Shown one piece after another: positions 25,999 to 34,058 of a DNA stretch of 35,692 nt. The stretch covers positions 10,716 to 46,407 of the forward strand of contig JABDEK010000026.1 in the NCBI GenBank assembly GCA_013287135.1, read 5' to 3'. The stretch comes from Acidobacteriota bacterium. Lineage in GTDB: Bacteria; Acidobacteriota; Terriglobia; Acidiferrales; UBA7541. The position numbers and the translations under genes were made by a program. Every line of letters starts with the position of its first letter. Position 1 is the first letter of the stretch. Below the pieces are notes generated by a model. The model ran no database searches. It saw only the letters and a program-made list of their open reading frames with translations, and was not told the DNA's origin.

Positions 25999-28700
25999 TG
26001 TTTTTCCGCAATCGTTACTCGCGGATGAGTACTCTCATTTTCCTCGTCGATGAAGAAAATGCGCGTCCCATTCGTAACGGCCGGGATCTTGCCACTAGTT
26101 TCAATTCCTTCGGAATTGAAAACGAAAGCGCTCGAGAAGGGCTGGTTCGCAACCAAGCCATTTGCATGCGGCTGGCTCTGGTCGCTCGCGCCACTAACGG
26201 ACGCGTCGGTCGATTTCGCAAAGCTGCCCGAGTGCGATTCGTTGGTGGTCGAGTAGTCCACGTTCTCGTCCGTTCCGAACGAGTAGTAGGCTCCGGAGAA
26301 CGTCGAAGTCTTTAACTTCGCGTTCGCCGCGGACTGGAATTCCAGCGCGCCGTCGGCGGCGCCACGATCGCTGCCCAGCAGGAACGCCGTCACTCCACTA
26401 GTCCCGTGTACGATATAGCCCACTGGCGAATCAGTGCCCATACCGGTAAACGTGATGCGGCCGGTGCCGCCATCAACCGAGTAGGTAGCCGCACCATGCA
26501 GGATGTTCGTCGTGCTGATCAAGCCAGCTTCGTCGTTGAACAAAGTTCCAGTCACGCCGCCGGCATTCTTTCCGTCAAACGTGAGCACTCCAATCATTGC
26601 TCGCGTTCCCGGGTTGCTGCCCGACCGGCTCATAGCGGTTTCGCGCAGGATGTGGCTTCCCGCCAGCGTTCCATTGTTAAACGGCCCCGCTGACGCGAGC
26701 GCTTCTCCGCTAGTGATTTGATTCGTCGCGCTAACCTGGTCCACTCCCGCGAGAATCACTTCGCCGCTATTCACCATATACGCCGCAAAGGTAAGCGGAG
26801 CGCCGTTGAGCGTAGCGTTGAACGCGCCGCGCCCGGTAGTCGATCCGGCCGGAATGCTGTAAGTCCCAACGAGTTTCGAACTGTTCGCGGTCAAGGTGCC
26901 TGCATCGTTGCGATCGAAGTTGCCGCCAACGATGTTTCCTTTGCCGTCTGACCTCAACATACCGGCCAACGCAACGTGTTCTCCTGCAGCTCCAAATCCG
27001 GAGAGGCCGAAAGCGTAGCCGCTGGCAAACTTCTCGTTCGAGAACGAAGACGCATCCTGAGCGCGAAGTATTCCCGACCCGCGCGTTCCCTCGCCAGTCT
27101 TGTCGTCGAACTCGATGATGTTTCCTTTCGTGGGTGCGCCATTGCTGAATGCGGCCATCGAGTAGCGGAAAGTCTGCTGTCCCGCCGCCGTCGCAACGGT
27201 CATGCATCCGCGACCGTCCGCACCCAACGTGTACGAACTGCTGCTAGGATCGATCGCGAGATTCGTCTGCGGTCCCGTCCCCGCGCGGTTGACGTCTTCC
27301 ACTCCGCCGGTAATTTTTCCGGTCCCGTCCGCATGGAAGCTTCCCGCAATGGCCACCACACCATTCGCATCAAACCCCTTCATCAAATACGCAAACGATC
27401 CATTCATCGCAGACTCGCGCCCGGTTGCGCATGCCGCCGCACCAGGAGCATTGATAGTAAACATGAAGTTCGCGGACTTGCTCGGATCATCCGCTGCCGC
27501 TGCTGTGATCGTCGGCGTGTCATTTACACCGGTCGGTTGTTTTGCGGGTGGCGTATAAGTCGCGCTGGTAGACGTAACAGCGGAAATAATCCCGCACTTA
27601 CCCACGCTCGTCCCCGAACAGTCCGTCAAAGGAGATCCAGATTGAAGCGTCCAATTGACACCATTGCTTGGGGTGGAGTCATTTGTCACGGTAGCATTCA
27701 CTGTGACAGGCGTCGCGGCAGCATCAATGGCCGTGAAGGGGTTCGAAATAGTAACGACAATGTTGGACGTTATACTTACGGTAAACGTCGGGCTGAAAGC
27801 AGTACCTTCTGGATTCTGCTGAGAATCTCCGACTTCGACTTGGAAGACATACGGGGCGTCGTTAGTCATTGTCGGAGTTCCACTGATTACCCCAGTGGTC
27901 GCCGACCCGTTAGTCACCGATAATCCCGGCGGAGGGTTTCCGGAAAATTGCCAAAAGTATGGTGGTAACCCGCCACTCGCGGTAAGCGTGTAGCTAGTAT
28001 ATGGAGTTCCGACGACACCATTAGCCGGCGTTCCGGTGGAACTGATCATCAATTTCTGAGCAGCGGGCAAAATCGTGATCGTACAGTTTGCGCTCGCAGT
28101 TTGCCCAGCAACGTCCCTGACGGTAACCGTAAACGGCTGGCTAGCGCCTGGTTGCGTAGCTTCGCCGGTCAGAATTCCCGTTGATTGGACCATCATTAAA
28201 CTTGCCGGTGCGCCTGTTTCGGACCATACGAACGGGCTAGTCCCCGTCGCCGTGAACGTCAAGTTGACCGTGGACCCCAGGGCAAACATACCCGGGAGCG
28301 CGCTGGGACATTGCACCGTTGGCGGTGCGGGGTTTGTAACCGTAATGGTAAATTGAGGCGAAACGGCGGTTTGTGGCGGGTTGTGCGAGTCCTGCACCTG
28401 CACTACAAACATGAATGTCCCAGCCGCTCTTGCGGTGCCCGAAATCGCGCCTGTCTTCGACAAGACTATGCCCGATGGCAACTGTCCGCTAGAAACAGAA
28501 TACGATAGTGGAGGAGTTCCGCCCGATGTGCTAATCGTCGCACCGGCGTAGGCCAAACCAACCGTAGCTGTGGACGGAATCGTGGTGGTCGTAATCTTCG
28601 GACTGCCGCCAGAACTCGTGCCGCTGCTAACGCAGCCCGACAAAGCTCCCAGCGCAATAGAAAATAGCGCAAGCGTAGCCATCGAACGAAAACGATTCAT
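25995..28700 (-). CDS. Large lipoprotein with putative-Ig (He_PIG) repeats
   Basis: A 901-residue secreted protein. MNRFRSMATLALFSIALG is followed by the lipobox LSGC, so it should be lipid-anchored. The first half holds about three Ig-like repeats of the He_PIG kind, each with GLAYAGATISTSGGTPPLSY or GVVGTPYTSYTLTASGGLPP and a closing GAISGTARAAGT or GVISGTPTMTN motif. The second half is Gly/Ser/Thr-rich with repeated FDANGVVAIAGSFHADGTGK-like units, a pattern common in acidobacterial surface proteins. ATG 28700 has an excellent AGGAGGAG site. The likely place is the cell surface or outer membrane, perhaps adhesion; nothing points to an enzyme. Its last bases overlap the oxidoreductase remnant, so the C-terminal end may lie at an old recombination junction. 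Confidence 0.85.
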   Translation of the reverse strand: MNRFRSMATLALFSIALGALSGCVSSGTSSGGSPKITTTTIPSTATVGLAYAGATISTSGGTPPLSYSVSSGQLPSGIVLSKTGAISGTARAAGTFMFVVQVQDSHNPPQTAVSPQFTITVTNPAPPTVQCPSALPGMFALGSTVNLTFTATGTSPFVWSETGAPASLMMVQSTGILTGEATQPGASQPFTVTVRDVAGQTASANCTITILPAAQKLMISSTGTPANGVVGTPYTSYTLTASGGLPPYFWQFSGNPPPGLSVTNGSATTGVISGTPTMTNDAPYVFQVEVGDSQQNPEGTAFSPTFTVSITSNIVVTISNPFTAIDAAATPVTVNATVTNDSTPSNGVNWTLQSGSPLTDCSGTSVGKCGIISAVTSTSATYTPPAKQPTGVNDTPTITAAAADDPSKSANFMFTINAPGAAACATGRESAMNGSFAYLMKGFDANGVVAIAGSFHADGTGKITGGVEDVNRAGTGPQTNLAIDPSSSSYTLGADGRGCMTVATAAGQQTFRYSMAAFSNGAPTKGNIIEFDDKTGEGTRGSGILRAQDASSFSNEKFASGYAFGLSGFGAAGEHVALAGMLRSDGKGNIVGGNFDRNDAGTLTANSSKLVGTYSIPAGSTTGRGAFNATLNGAPLTFAAYMVNSGEVILAGVDQVSATNQITSGEALASAGPFNNGTLAGSHILRETAMSRSGSNPGTRAMIGVLTFDGKNAGGVTGTLFNDEAGLISTTNILHGAATYSVDGGTGRITFTGMGTDSPVGYIVHGTSGVTAFLLGSDRGAADGALEFQSAANAKLKTSTFSGAYYSFGTDENVDYSTTNESHSGSFAKSTDASVSGASDQSQPHANGLVANQPFSSAFVFNSEGIETSGKIPAVTNGTRIFFIDEENESTHPRVTIAEKQ

Positions 28701-29024
28701 AACTCCTCCTGAAGATTCGGCCACAGGAGCTCTACCGAATAAGGTTCTAAAATGTGTGGGCTAATGAGCTTAATCCGTTTCTCGAGCCGGGGCGGGGATG
28801 TCCCGTGCACGCCTGGCCAGAATCCTACCACATAAAGCCCAAAACGGGATGAATGATCTTGTCGTCAAGTGTATTAACGCTTGCCGATTGCAGGGTCGCC
28901 CCGAGCCCTGGATCAAGACCGGCATCGTTGCAAGTCAGGCACCTCAAGTTGTCGATTTAAGCCGGTTTGGCTCCCCCCTTCCTGTCAAACCTTTCGTCAA
29001 AATCTAAGTCCACGATGAAAGAGT
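28701..29024. other. Divergent gap before the PilZ gene
   Basis: This 324-nt region separates the Ig-lipoprotein (-) from the PilZ gene (+). It must contain both promoters but I could not place boxes with confidence. A loose dyad CAAG-N10-CTTG lies near 28867-28884. No c-di-GMP riboswitch pattern was recognised. Confidence 0.35.
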
Positions 29025-29612
29025 GTGCCCAGGCCCAATGGATCGAATGGTTCAGAAAAGAAGTCAGCCGGTTCTGCCGCGAAAGCTGATGAGCGCCGTA
29101 CTTTCCCGCGCTGTCCGTTAAGCGCCGAAGCGGAAGTAGTCGAAGCGCAATCACGCACTAAAATGAACGCGCGCGTCAGCGACCTGAGCCGCATGGGTTG
29201 TTTCGTGGAAATGATGAGCCCGTTCCCGCTGGGCGCTAACCTGAAAATGCGCATCATGAAGAATAAAACGCCGTTGCTGGCGCATGGCCGGGTCGCCTTT
29301 TCTTCTGGAGGGATGGGGATGGGCGTTCGATTTACTGCGCTAGATTCCGACCAGATCCCTCTGCTTGAAAAATGGCTTGGCGAATTAAGCGCAACTTTGG
29401 CGTGCGATGATGAAGCGGCGGGCGAAGGGCTGCCCACACAATCCTCATATGCCAACGGCAACGAGACATCCTATGTGTTAAACGAACTAATCATCGCGCT
29501 CCCGCGCAAAGGCGTCCTGCGCGACGGAGAAGGCAAGACCATGCTGCAGAAACTTATCCACGAGCGACGAGTTTTCCTGGCCTCTGCCTATTCACTCCGT
29601 CTCAACCATTAG
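29025..29612 (+). CDS. PilZ-domain protein (cyclic di-GMP receptor)
   Basis: A 195-residue protein with a PilZ domain at about 22-125. Both binding motifs are complete: RTFPR (Arg25 and Arg29, R-x3-R) and DLSRMG (D-x-S-x2-G, 53-58), and GMGVRFTAL marks the end of the barrel. It should therefore bind cyclic di-GMP. The C-terminal 60 residues contain no known domain. No signal peptide is seen, so it is cytoplasmic. The start is uncertain: GTG 29025 has only a weak purine stretch upstream, and no other start precedes the motifs. Its stop overlaps the metB stop on the other strand by four bases (29609-29612). Confidence 0.85.
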   Translation: MPRPNGSNGSEKKSAGSAAKADERRTFPRCPLSAEAEVVEAQSRTKMNARVSDLSRMGCFVEMMSPFPLGANLKMRIMKNKTPLLAHGRVAFSSGGMGMGVRFTALDSDQIPLLEKWLGELSATLACDDEAAGEGLPTQSSYANGNETSYVLNELIIALPRKGVLRDGEGKTMLQKLIHERRVFLASAYSLRLNH

Positions 29613-30799
29613 TCCGCGCCGACAGCTTCTGCCTTTCCCGATGCCCGCTCTTCACTCAACTGTTGCAGGCCTTGTAGCAGATCAGCCACCAGATCCTTCG
29701 CGTTCTCGCAGCCGGGGGAAAGACGAACCAGCGTATCCAAAAGCCCCAGCTCCGCGCGCGCCTCCGCAGGGATCGACGCGTGCGTCATGGTGGCGGGATG
29801 GCACAACAAAGACTTCACGCCGCCCAGACTCTCACCCAATGTGAAATATTTTCGTGTGGAAACGAACGACACCACTTCTTCCACCGTCCCGTCGAGCTCG
29901 AATGAAACCATTCCGCCAAATCCGCTCATCTGTTTTTTGGCGATCTCGTGCCCTGGGTGCTCGGCGAGTCCCGGAAAATAAACGCGCTGGACCAAGGGAT
30001 GTCCCTTCAGCGCATCCGCAATCGCGATTGCATTTGATTCGTGGCGCTGCATTCTAAGTTCGAGCGTCTTTAGTCCACGCAACGTCAACCAACAGTCGAA
30101 AGGGGAGGGAACCGCCCCGGTTGCATTCTGTAAAAACTTGATCGGCTCGAAAATCGCGGGATCCTTAGCCAGCGCGGCGCCTTGAATTGTGTCCGAGTGC
30201 CCGCCAAGGTATTTCGTCACACTGTGTACCACGATGTCGGCGCCCAGTTCGAAAGGCTGCTGAAAATAAGGCGTCGCAAACGTGTTATCCACCACCACCA
30301 GTGCGCCTCGCGCGTGCGCAATTTGGCAGATCGCAGCAACGTCATAAACCAGCAGCCGCGGATTCGTTGGCGTTTCGATCCAAACCATTCGCGTGCGCCC
30401 GCTAACAGCCTTTTCAAGGGCGGCCAGATCCGAAGCGTCGAGCTGCGTTACAGTAACTCCCAGCGGCTGGAAAACTTTGTTCAGGATTCGGTAAGTCCCT
30501 CCGTAAACATCGAGCGAAATGATGATCTCGTCGCCGGGTTTCAAGTAAGCTTGCAGCACGGCATTTTCCGCTGCCAGGCCCGAAGCGAACAGCGCCGCAT
30601 GCGCGACGCCTTCCAGTTCAGCCAATACCGTTTCGAGCCGCTGACGCGTGGGATTGTTCGTCCGCGAGTAGTTGAACCCCTTGTCGTGCCCCGGCAAATC
30701 CTGTTCGTAAGTGGAAGTTTGAAAAATCGGCGCGATCAGCGAGCCGGTTTCTGGTTCAGAAGGTTGTCCTGCGTGAATCGTCTTAGTTGCAAATTCCAT
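29609..30799 (-). CDS. metB: Cystathionine gamma-synthase/lyase family PLP enzyme
   Basis: A 396-residue enzyme of the Cys/Met-metabolism PLP family. Family marks: YSRTNNPTRQRLE near the N-terminus, the PLP phosphate site with ASGLAAENA, DNTFATPYFQQP, and the PLP lysine Lys196 in SVTKYLGGHSD. It joins cysteine to an activated homoserine to make cystathionine (gamma-synthase), or acts as lyase or O-acetylhomoserine sulfhydrylase; sequence alone does not decide. The operon with an aspartokinase behind a SAM riboswitch strongly favours methionine synthesis. ATG 30799 has AAGGAG six bases upstream. It is the second gene, 77 nt after the aspartokinase. Confidence 0.9.
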   Translation of the reverse strand: MEFATKTIHAGQPSEPETGSLIAPIFQTSTYEQDLPGHDKGFNYSRTNNPTRQRLETVLAELEGVAHAALFASGLAAENAVLQAYLKPGDEIIISLDVYGGTYRILNKVFQPLGVTVTQLDASDLAALEKAVSGRTRMVWIETPTNPRLLVYDVAAICQIAHARGALVVVDNTFATPYFQQPFELGADIVVHSVTKYLGGHSDTIQGAALAKDPAIFEPIKFLQNATGAVPSPFDCWLTLRGLKTLELRMQRHESNAIAIADALKGHPLVQRVYFPGLAEHPGHEIAKKQMSGFGGMVSFELDGTVEEVVSFVSTRKYFTLGESLGGVKSLLCHPATMTHASIPAEARAELGLLDTLVRLSPGCENAKDLVADLLQGLQQLSEERASGKAEAVGAD

Positions 30800-30876
30800 T
30801 TCATGCTCCTTTTTAACCGCATTTTCAGTTTTCTCAAAATAGTGGTCCCCGAGTGCGTTCGCCTGACGGTAAATGG

Positions 30877-31701
30877 TTAAAACGCTTCCACCGCCGACGG
30901 AATCTCCCTTGTCACACTGTCTGCAATTTCGATATCAACGATCCGGCTCATCGGCTCGTCCTCATTCAAGCTCCGGATTACCAGCGGTAGTCCGCAACTC
31001 TTGGCCGCCTCAATTGCTTTGCGTTGCACCAGATCGCAACCCCAATTTGCAAACTCCAGGGCTTGCTCGAACGTTAGCCGCGAAATAGGTCGCGCATCCA
31101 TGTCCTGGTGCGGATCGCTCGTGAAATAACCCGGAACGTCTTTGATCAATTCACAGCGGCAAGCTTGCAGTCCTTGCGCGAGCAATACGGCGGTTAAATC
31201 AGACCCGCCGCGCCCGAGCGAAGCGATTGCCTGTTCTGAATCCTTCGCAAAAAAGCCCGGAACGATGGCGACGGGGTACTTCTCCAGAACGTCCAACAGC
31301 TTTTCAGGATTACACTGCGCGGTCTTACCGTACTGAAGGTTATCGCTTCCGTTTTCTAAAACACTCAGGCCAGCCTGATGAATATTCAGCGGAGCGGTCT
31401 GCACACCCAGCGCTTGCAATTCCAGCGCGAGAATGGCAACCGACCGAATTTCGCCGGTGGACCACAAAAGATCCAGCGCCGCCGCGTGTGGCTCGCGCAC
31501 AATTTTCTTCGCCGCGCGCTCGAGCTTGTCTGTGGCGCCTTCTTGCGCCGAAACCACGATCACGAGTTTCTCGCCCGGATGCGTGCGAAGCCGGTTGCGC
31601 ACAAAACCAGCGGCCCGCTTATACGCTGTGGGGCGCACGAGAATCGAGCCACCCAGCTTGATCACCACGATTCGCTCTCTCCAACCTGAACTGCCAGCCA
31701 T
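30877..31701 (-). CDS. Aspartokinase catalytic domain without ACT domains
   Basis: A 274-residue amino-acid kinase. It begins VVIKLGGSIL (12-21), has VIVVSAQEGATDKL, and GRGGSDLTAVLLAQG (163-177), all of the aspartokinase type. Normal enzymes have 400-480 residues with two ACT domains; here the protein ends right after the kinase fold (IADSVTREIPSAVEAF), so allosteric feedback through ACT domains is not possible. ATG 31701 was chosen for GAAGGAG at a spacing of seven; a codon at 31725 would add eight residues. A SAM-I riboswitch 255 nt upstream provides control by the end product instead. It is first in the operon with metB. Substrate assignment to aspartate is by similarity only. Confidence 0.82.
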   Translation of the reverse strand: MAGSSGWRERIVVIKLGGSILVRPTAYKRAAGFVRNRLRTHPGEKLVIVVSAQEGATDKLERAAKKIVREPHAAALDLLWSTGEIRSVAILALELQALGVQTAPLNIHQAGLSVLENGSDNLQYGKTAQCNPEKLLDVLEKYPVAIVPGFFAKDSEQAIASLGRGGSDLTAVLLAQGLQACRCELIKDVPGYFTSDPHQDMDARPISRLTFEQALEFANWGCDLVQRKAIEAAKSCGLPLVIRSLNEDEPMSRIVDIEIADSVTREIPSAVEAF

Positions 31702-31808
31702 GCAAACTCTCCTTCTACGTCGCAAAATATGTCGCCAAAAAGACCGTCAGAAAATCGGCCGAAATAAAATCGCTTCCGCGCATGGGAGCTTGGCAAACAA
31801 TTCCGCAA

Positions 31809-31854
31809 CAAAATAAAAATGCGGCACGGCCTGCGCAAGCGCTCTATGCGCTGC
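31809..31854 (-). terminator. Candidate terminator downstream of the SAM aptamer
   Basis: On the minus strand GCAGCGC (31854-31848) can pair with GCGC(T)TGC (31842-31835); a short GGC/GCC stem follows and then a T-rich run TTTTTATTTTG (near 31819-31809). It is about 100 nt after the aptamer, and nothing nearer looks like a classic terminator except a T-less hairpin at 31930-31945. It may be the expression platform, but the distance is unusual. Confidence 0.35.
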
Positions 31855-31929
31855 GACTGATGTCAGCAAGTCCGCATGAACGGATGCCGACTGTGGTTTA
31901 ACTTCACTTTGGGAGTTGAATCTTCAATC

Positions 31930-31945
31930 GACCGGGGTCCCGGTC
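31930..31945 (-). repeat. GACCGG/CCGGTC hairpin directly after the SAM aptamer
   Basis: Six base pairs (31930-31935 with 31940-31945) and a 4-nt loop; an outer TCGAC/GTCGA pairing (31928-31932 with 31947-31951) is an alternative. It lies ten bases after the aptamer, where a terminator would be expected, but no U-run follows. Confidence 0.4.
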
Positions 31946-31955
31946 AGTCGAGGAT

Positions 31956-32052
31956 CTTATCTCTCCCCACTTGGGCAGGAATTAGCACCTTGGCAGTTGC
32001 ACCAGGTTGCTGTGGCTTCAGCGGGCCTGTCCCCTCAGCCACTCTTGATAAG
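31956..32052 (-). promoter_or_regulatory. SAM-I (S-box) riboswitch
   Basis: The minus strand reads as a near-consensus SAM-I aptamer of 97 nt. P1 is CTTATC (32052-32047) with GATAAG (31961-31956). The core has GAGGGGACAGGCCCGCTGAA, then GCCACAGCAACC, the kink-turn and pseudoknot elements, and GGTGCTAATTCCTGCC closes P3 and P4. This class binds S-adenosylmethionine and shuts off methionine and cysteine genes. It precedes the ACT-less aspartokinase and metB on the same strand, with a good promoter immediately upstream. Confidence 0.95.
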
Positions 32053-32077
32053 CGCTGCCGGTTACAGCAGCAACGAA

Positions 32078-32105
32078 AGCATAACAAAACCAAGAGCGCA
32101 GTCAA
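32078..32105 (-). promoter_or_regulatory. Sigma-70-type promoter of the SAM-controlled operon
   Basis: On the minus strand TTGACT (32105-32100) is followed after 16 nt by TATGCT (32083-32078). Transcription would start near 32071, just ahead of the SAM aptamer (32052). Confidence 0.65.
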
Positions 32106-32342
32106 GAGCGGAGTTGCCTAATCACGCTTGGGGATGCATTGTGAACCCCTGGCGTCAGAGCAGAGGGTTTGCTTTTAGCGTCGCCCTGTCTGGGGATACC
32201 GTCGCTCGGGCCTGACCCTTTGGACAGGTGGTAATTCCCTCGCGGCATCGCGAATCATAGCTATAGACAGCCGCTTAGCTCATTGCTCAAATTGAAGATT
32301 AGAGCATCGGGGGATTGTTGTCTGCCGGGGGTAACAAGGCCT

Positions 32343-33095
32343 ATGCGATACATATCTGCATTAGTTGGAGTTATCTTGCTTGCGGCCCTAAGTGCGGCTG
32401 CTCAGCAAGATCTTGCTGGGCCAGCATCGCTGTCGCCTGAGCCCGATGCTGCTGTTGCAACCCCCGCTCCCGTAGCGCAGAACGCCTCGCTCTTCGCTTT
32501 AACATCGCCGATCCTTGACACGGCTGTCAAAACGACTGCACCGCCCGCGCAAAACATGTTTATGCCGGCGGCTTTCGCCGACCCCGTGATCCTCGCGCCG
32601 TCTTCCGCTCCTGAGCCTCAAGCGATCCCCGGCGTGTTTGAGAACTATAGCTGGCAAGCGTACGCGGGATATACCTTCGTACGTTTCTATGAGCTGCCCG
32701 CGGTGGCGGAGAACCAAAACGGAGTGAATGGCGGCATCACCTGGTTTTACAACGACTGGCTCGGTGTCGATCTGGAAGCGTTGGGTGTGCACGGCACGCT
32801 TGGGGGAGCCAGCTCCTGGACCGTGTTCGTCGGCTTCGGCCCGCGCTTGCGCCTGTGGGCTGGACGGAGTCTCGAAGTGTTTGGTCACACATTAATCGGC
32901 GGCGCAGCCTTCTGGCCCGACACTCCTTATGGCTCGCAGGGCGCGTTTGGCTATGAACTTGGCGGCGGAGTTGACTTCAGGCCTCATCGCTCGCGCTTCT
33001 CATTGCGCCTGGAAGGCGACCTGCTCGGCACGCGTTTCTTCCAAACCAACCAGTGGAGTCCTAAAGTTTCCGCCGGCATCGTCTATAAGTTTTAG
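32343..33095 (+). CDS. Small outer-membrane beta-barrel protein
   Basis: A 250-residue protein. The signal peptide is MRYISALVGVILLAALSAAA, cut before QQDLAG. A Pro/Ala-rich linker (about 25-95) leads to a barrel domain of alternating amphipathic strands, starting YSWQAYAGYTFVRFYELPAV and ending WSPKVSAGIVYKF with a terminal Phe, the usual signal for outer-membrane insertion. The pattern is that of the OmpA/OprF-type eight-stranded barrel proteins common in Acidobacteria. There is no peptidoglycan-binding domain. ATG 32343 was preferred over the TTG at 32283 because it begins a textbook signal peptide. It is divergent from the methionine operon, with no clear functional link. Confidence 0.8.
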   Translation: MRYISALVGVILLAALSAAAQQDLAGPASLSPEPDAAVATPAPVAQNASLFALTSPILDTAVKTTAPPAQNMFMPAAFADPVILAPSSAPEPQAIPGVFENYSWQAYAGYTFVRFYELPAVAENQNGVNGGITWFYNDWLGVDLEALGVHGTLGGASSWTVFVGFGPRLRLWAGRSLEVFGHTLIGGAAFWPDTPYGSQGAFGYELGGGVDFRPHRSRFSLRLEGDLLGTRFFQTNQWSPKVSAGIVYKF

Positions 33096-33246
33096 CTTTC
33101 TAATTCACTATCCAGCCGATTATTCATCAGCAGCTGCGATCCTTCCTGTTTGATTCTTTAATATTGTCCTTTCGCCAGATTTCACGCTTCCGAAGCTACT
33201 GAGGTTGTGGTTTCATCATTAGTGCTATCGAGATCGGGAGGATTGC

Positions 33247-34047
33247 GTGGCACAGGATGCGCTGAAAACTTGGGCTGGGAAATGGGCGTTGATTTCGGGC
33301 GCCAGCGCGGGGATTGGATTTGAGTTCGCTAAGTTGCTGGCGGCCGGAGGTGCGAACCTGGTGCTGACCGCGCGCCGCGTCGACCGGTTGCAAAGGCTTG
33401 CTTCGAACCTTTCCACCCAACATCACGTGCAAGTCGAAGTGTTCTCCGCTGATTTGGCGCGGCCCGAAGCGCCGGTTGAAATTCATAAGTTCACGTCAGC
33501 GAAGAATATCGAAGTGGAACTGCTGATTAATAACGCAGGGTTTGGCGCCTTCGGTTATGCGTATGAAATTCCCGTCGAGAAAATGCTGGAAATGATTCAG
33601 GTGAATTGCTCGGCCGTGGTGCATCTCACGAGGCTCTACCTGCCGGCCATGGTGGCGCGTAAGCATGGCGACGTTTTGATCGTGGCTTCTCTCGCGGCAT
33701 TCCAGGCCGTGCCGTTCAATTCCGCTTACGCGGCCACGAAGGCCTTCGACCTCTTGTTCGCTGAGGGCGTGGCGGAAGAAGTGCGCGATTTTGGCGTGCG
33801 CGTTTGCGCGCTTTGTCCCGGGTCGACCAACACCGAATTTCAGCAGGTTGCTGAACAGCCGGACCGGGTTTTCAGATCCGCCGAGACGGCGGAAAAAGTC
33901 GCGCGCGTCGGGCTCGAAGCGCTCGCGGCGGGGAAAAGTTACGTCATTTCCGGTTTTATGAACAAATTGATGCAAGAAGGACAGCGGCTGGCGCCTCGCC
34001 GCTTCGTTACCAAGACCGCGGCGAAAATGATGCGCCCTACGGTCTAA
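33247..34047 (+). CDS. Short-chain dehydrogenase/reductase (classical SDR)
   Basis: A 266-residue NAD(P)-dependent oxidoreductase. The cofactor loop is GASAGIG (18-24), the NNAG motif is at 95-98, and the catalytic Ser148, Tyr161 and Lys165 (YAATK) are all present. The basic residues in TARRVDRLQ after the second strand suggest NADP. The substrate is unknown; the closest general type is the DltE/YqjQ-like group acting on carbonyls or lipids. GTG 33247 has GGGAGG five bases upstream, which decides the start. It converges on the membrane protein gene, with 11 nt between the stops. Confidence 0.9.
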   Translation: MAQDALKTWAGKWALISGASAGIGFEFAKLLAAGGANLVLTARRVDRLQRLASNLSTQHHVQVEVFSADLARPEAPVEIHKFTSAKNIEVELLINNAGFGAFGYAYEIPVEKMLEMIQVNCSAVVHLTRLYLPAMVARKHGDVLIVASLAAFQAVPFNSAYAATKAFDLLFAEGVAEEVRDFGVRVCALCPGSTNTEFQQVAEQPDRVFRSAETAEKVARVGLEALAAGKSYVISGFMNKLMQEGQRLAPRRFVTKTAAKMMRPTV

Positions 34048-34058
34048 CTTAGAGCAGT

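Larger units (their letters stand above)
31702..32342. other. Divergent regulatory region, metB operon and outer-membrane protein
   Basis: The minus-strand leader (promoter, SAM aptamer, hairpins) takes up 31809-32105. The remaining 32106-32342 belongs to neither gene. It contains GC-rich dyads such as CCTGTC (32185-32190) with GACAGG (32223-32228), enclosing further short stems, but no RNA family that I recognise. The promoter of the plus-strand gene at 32343 should be here too. Confidence 0.4.

Noticed and set aside
26976..27923. A 315-residue plus-strand frame rich in Arg opposite the Ig-lipoprotein
   Set aside because: Arg/Ser-rich composition without motifs is typical of an antisense shadow in GC-rich DNA; the minus frame has a lipobox and clear Ig repeats.
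32106..32342. A second riboswitch on the plus strand ahead of the outer-membrane gene
   Set aside because: There are GC-rich dyads, but I could match no known core (cobalamin, c-di-GMP, fluoride, glycine), so it stays unassigned.
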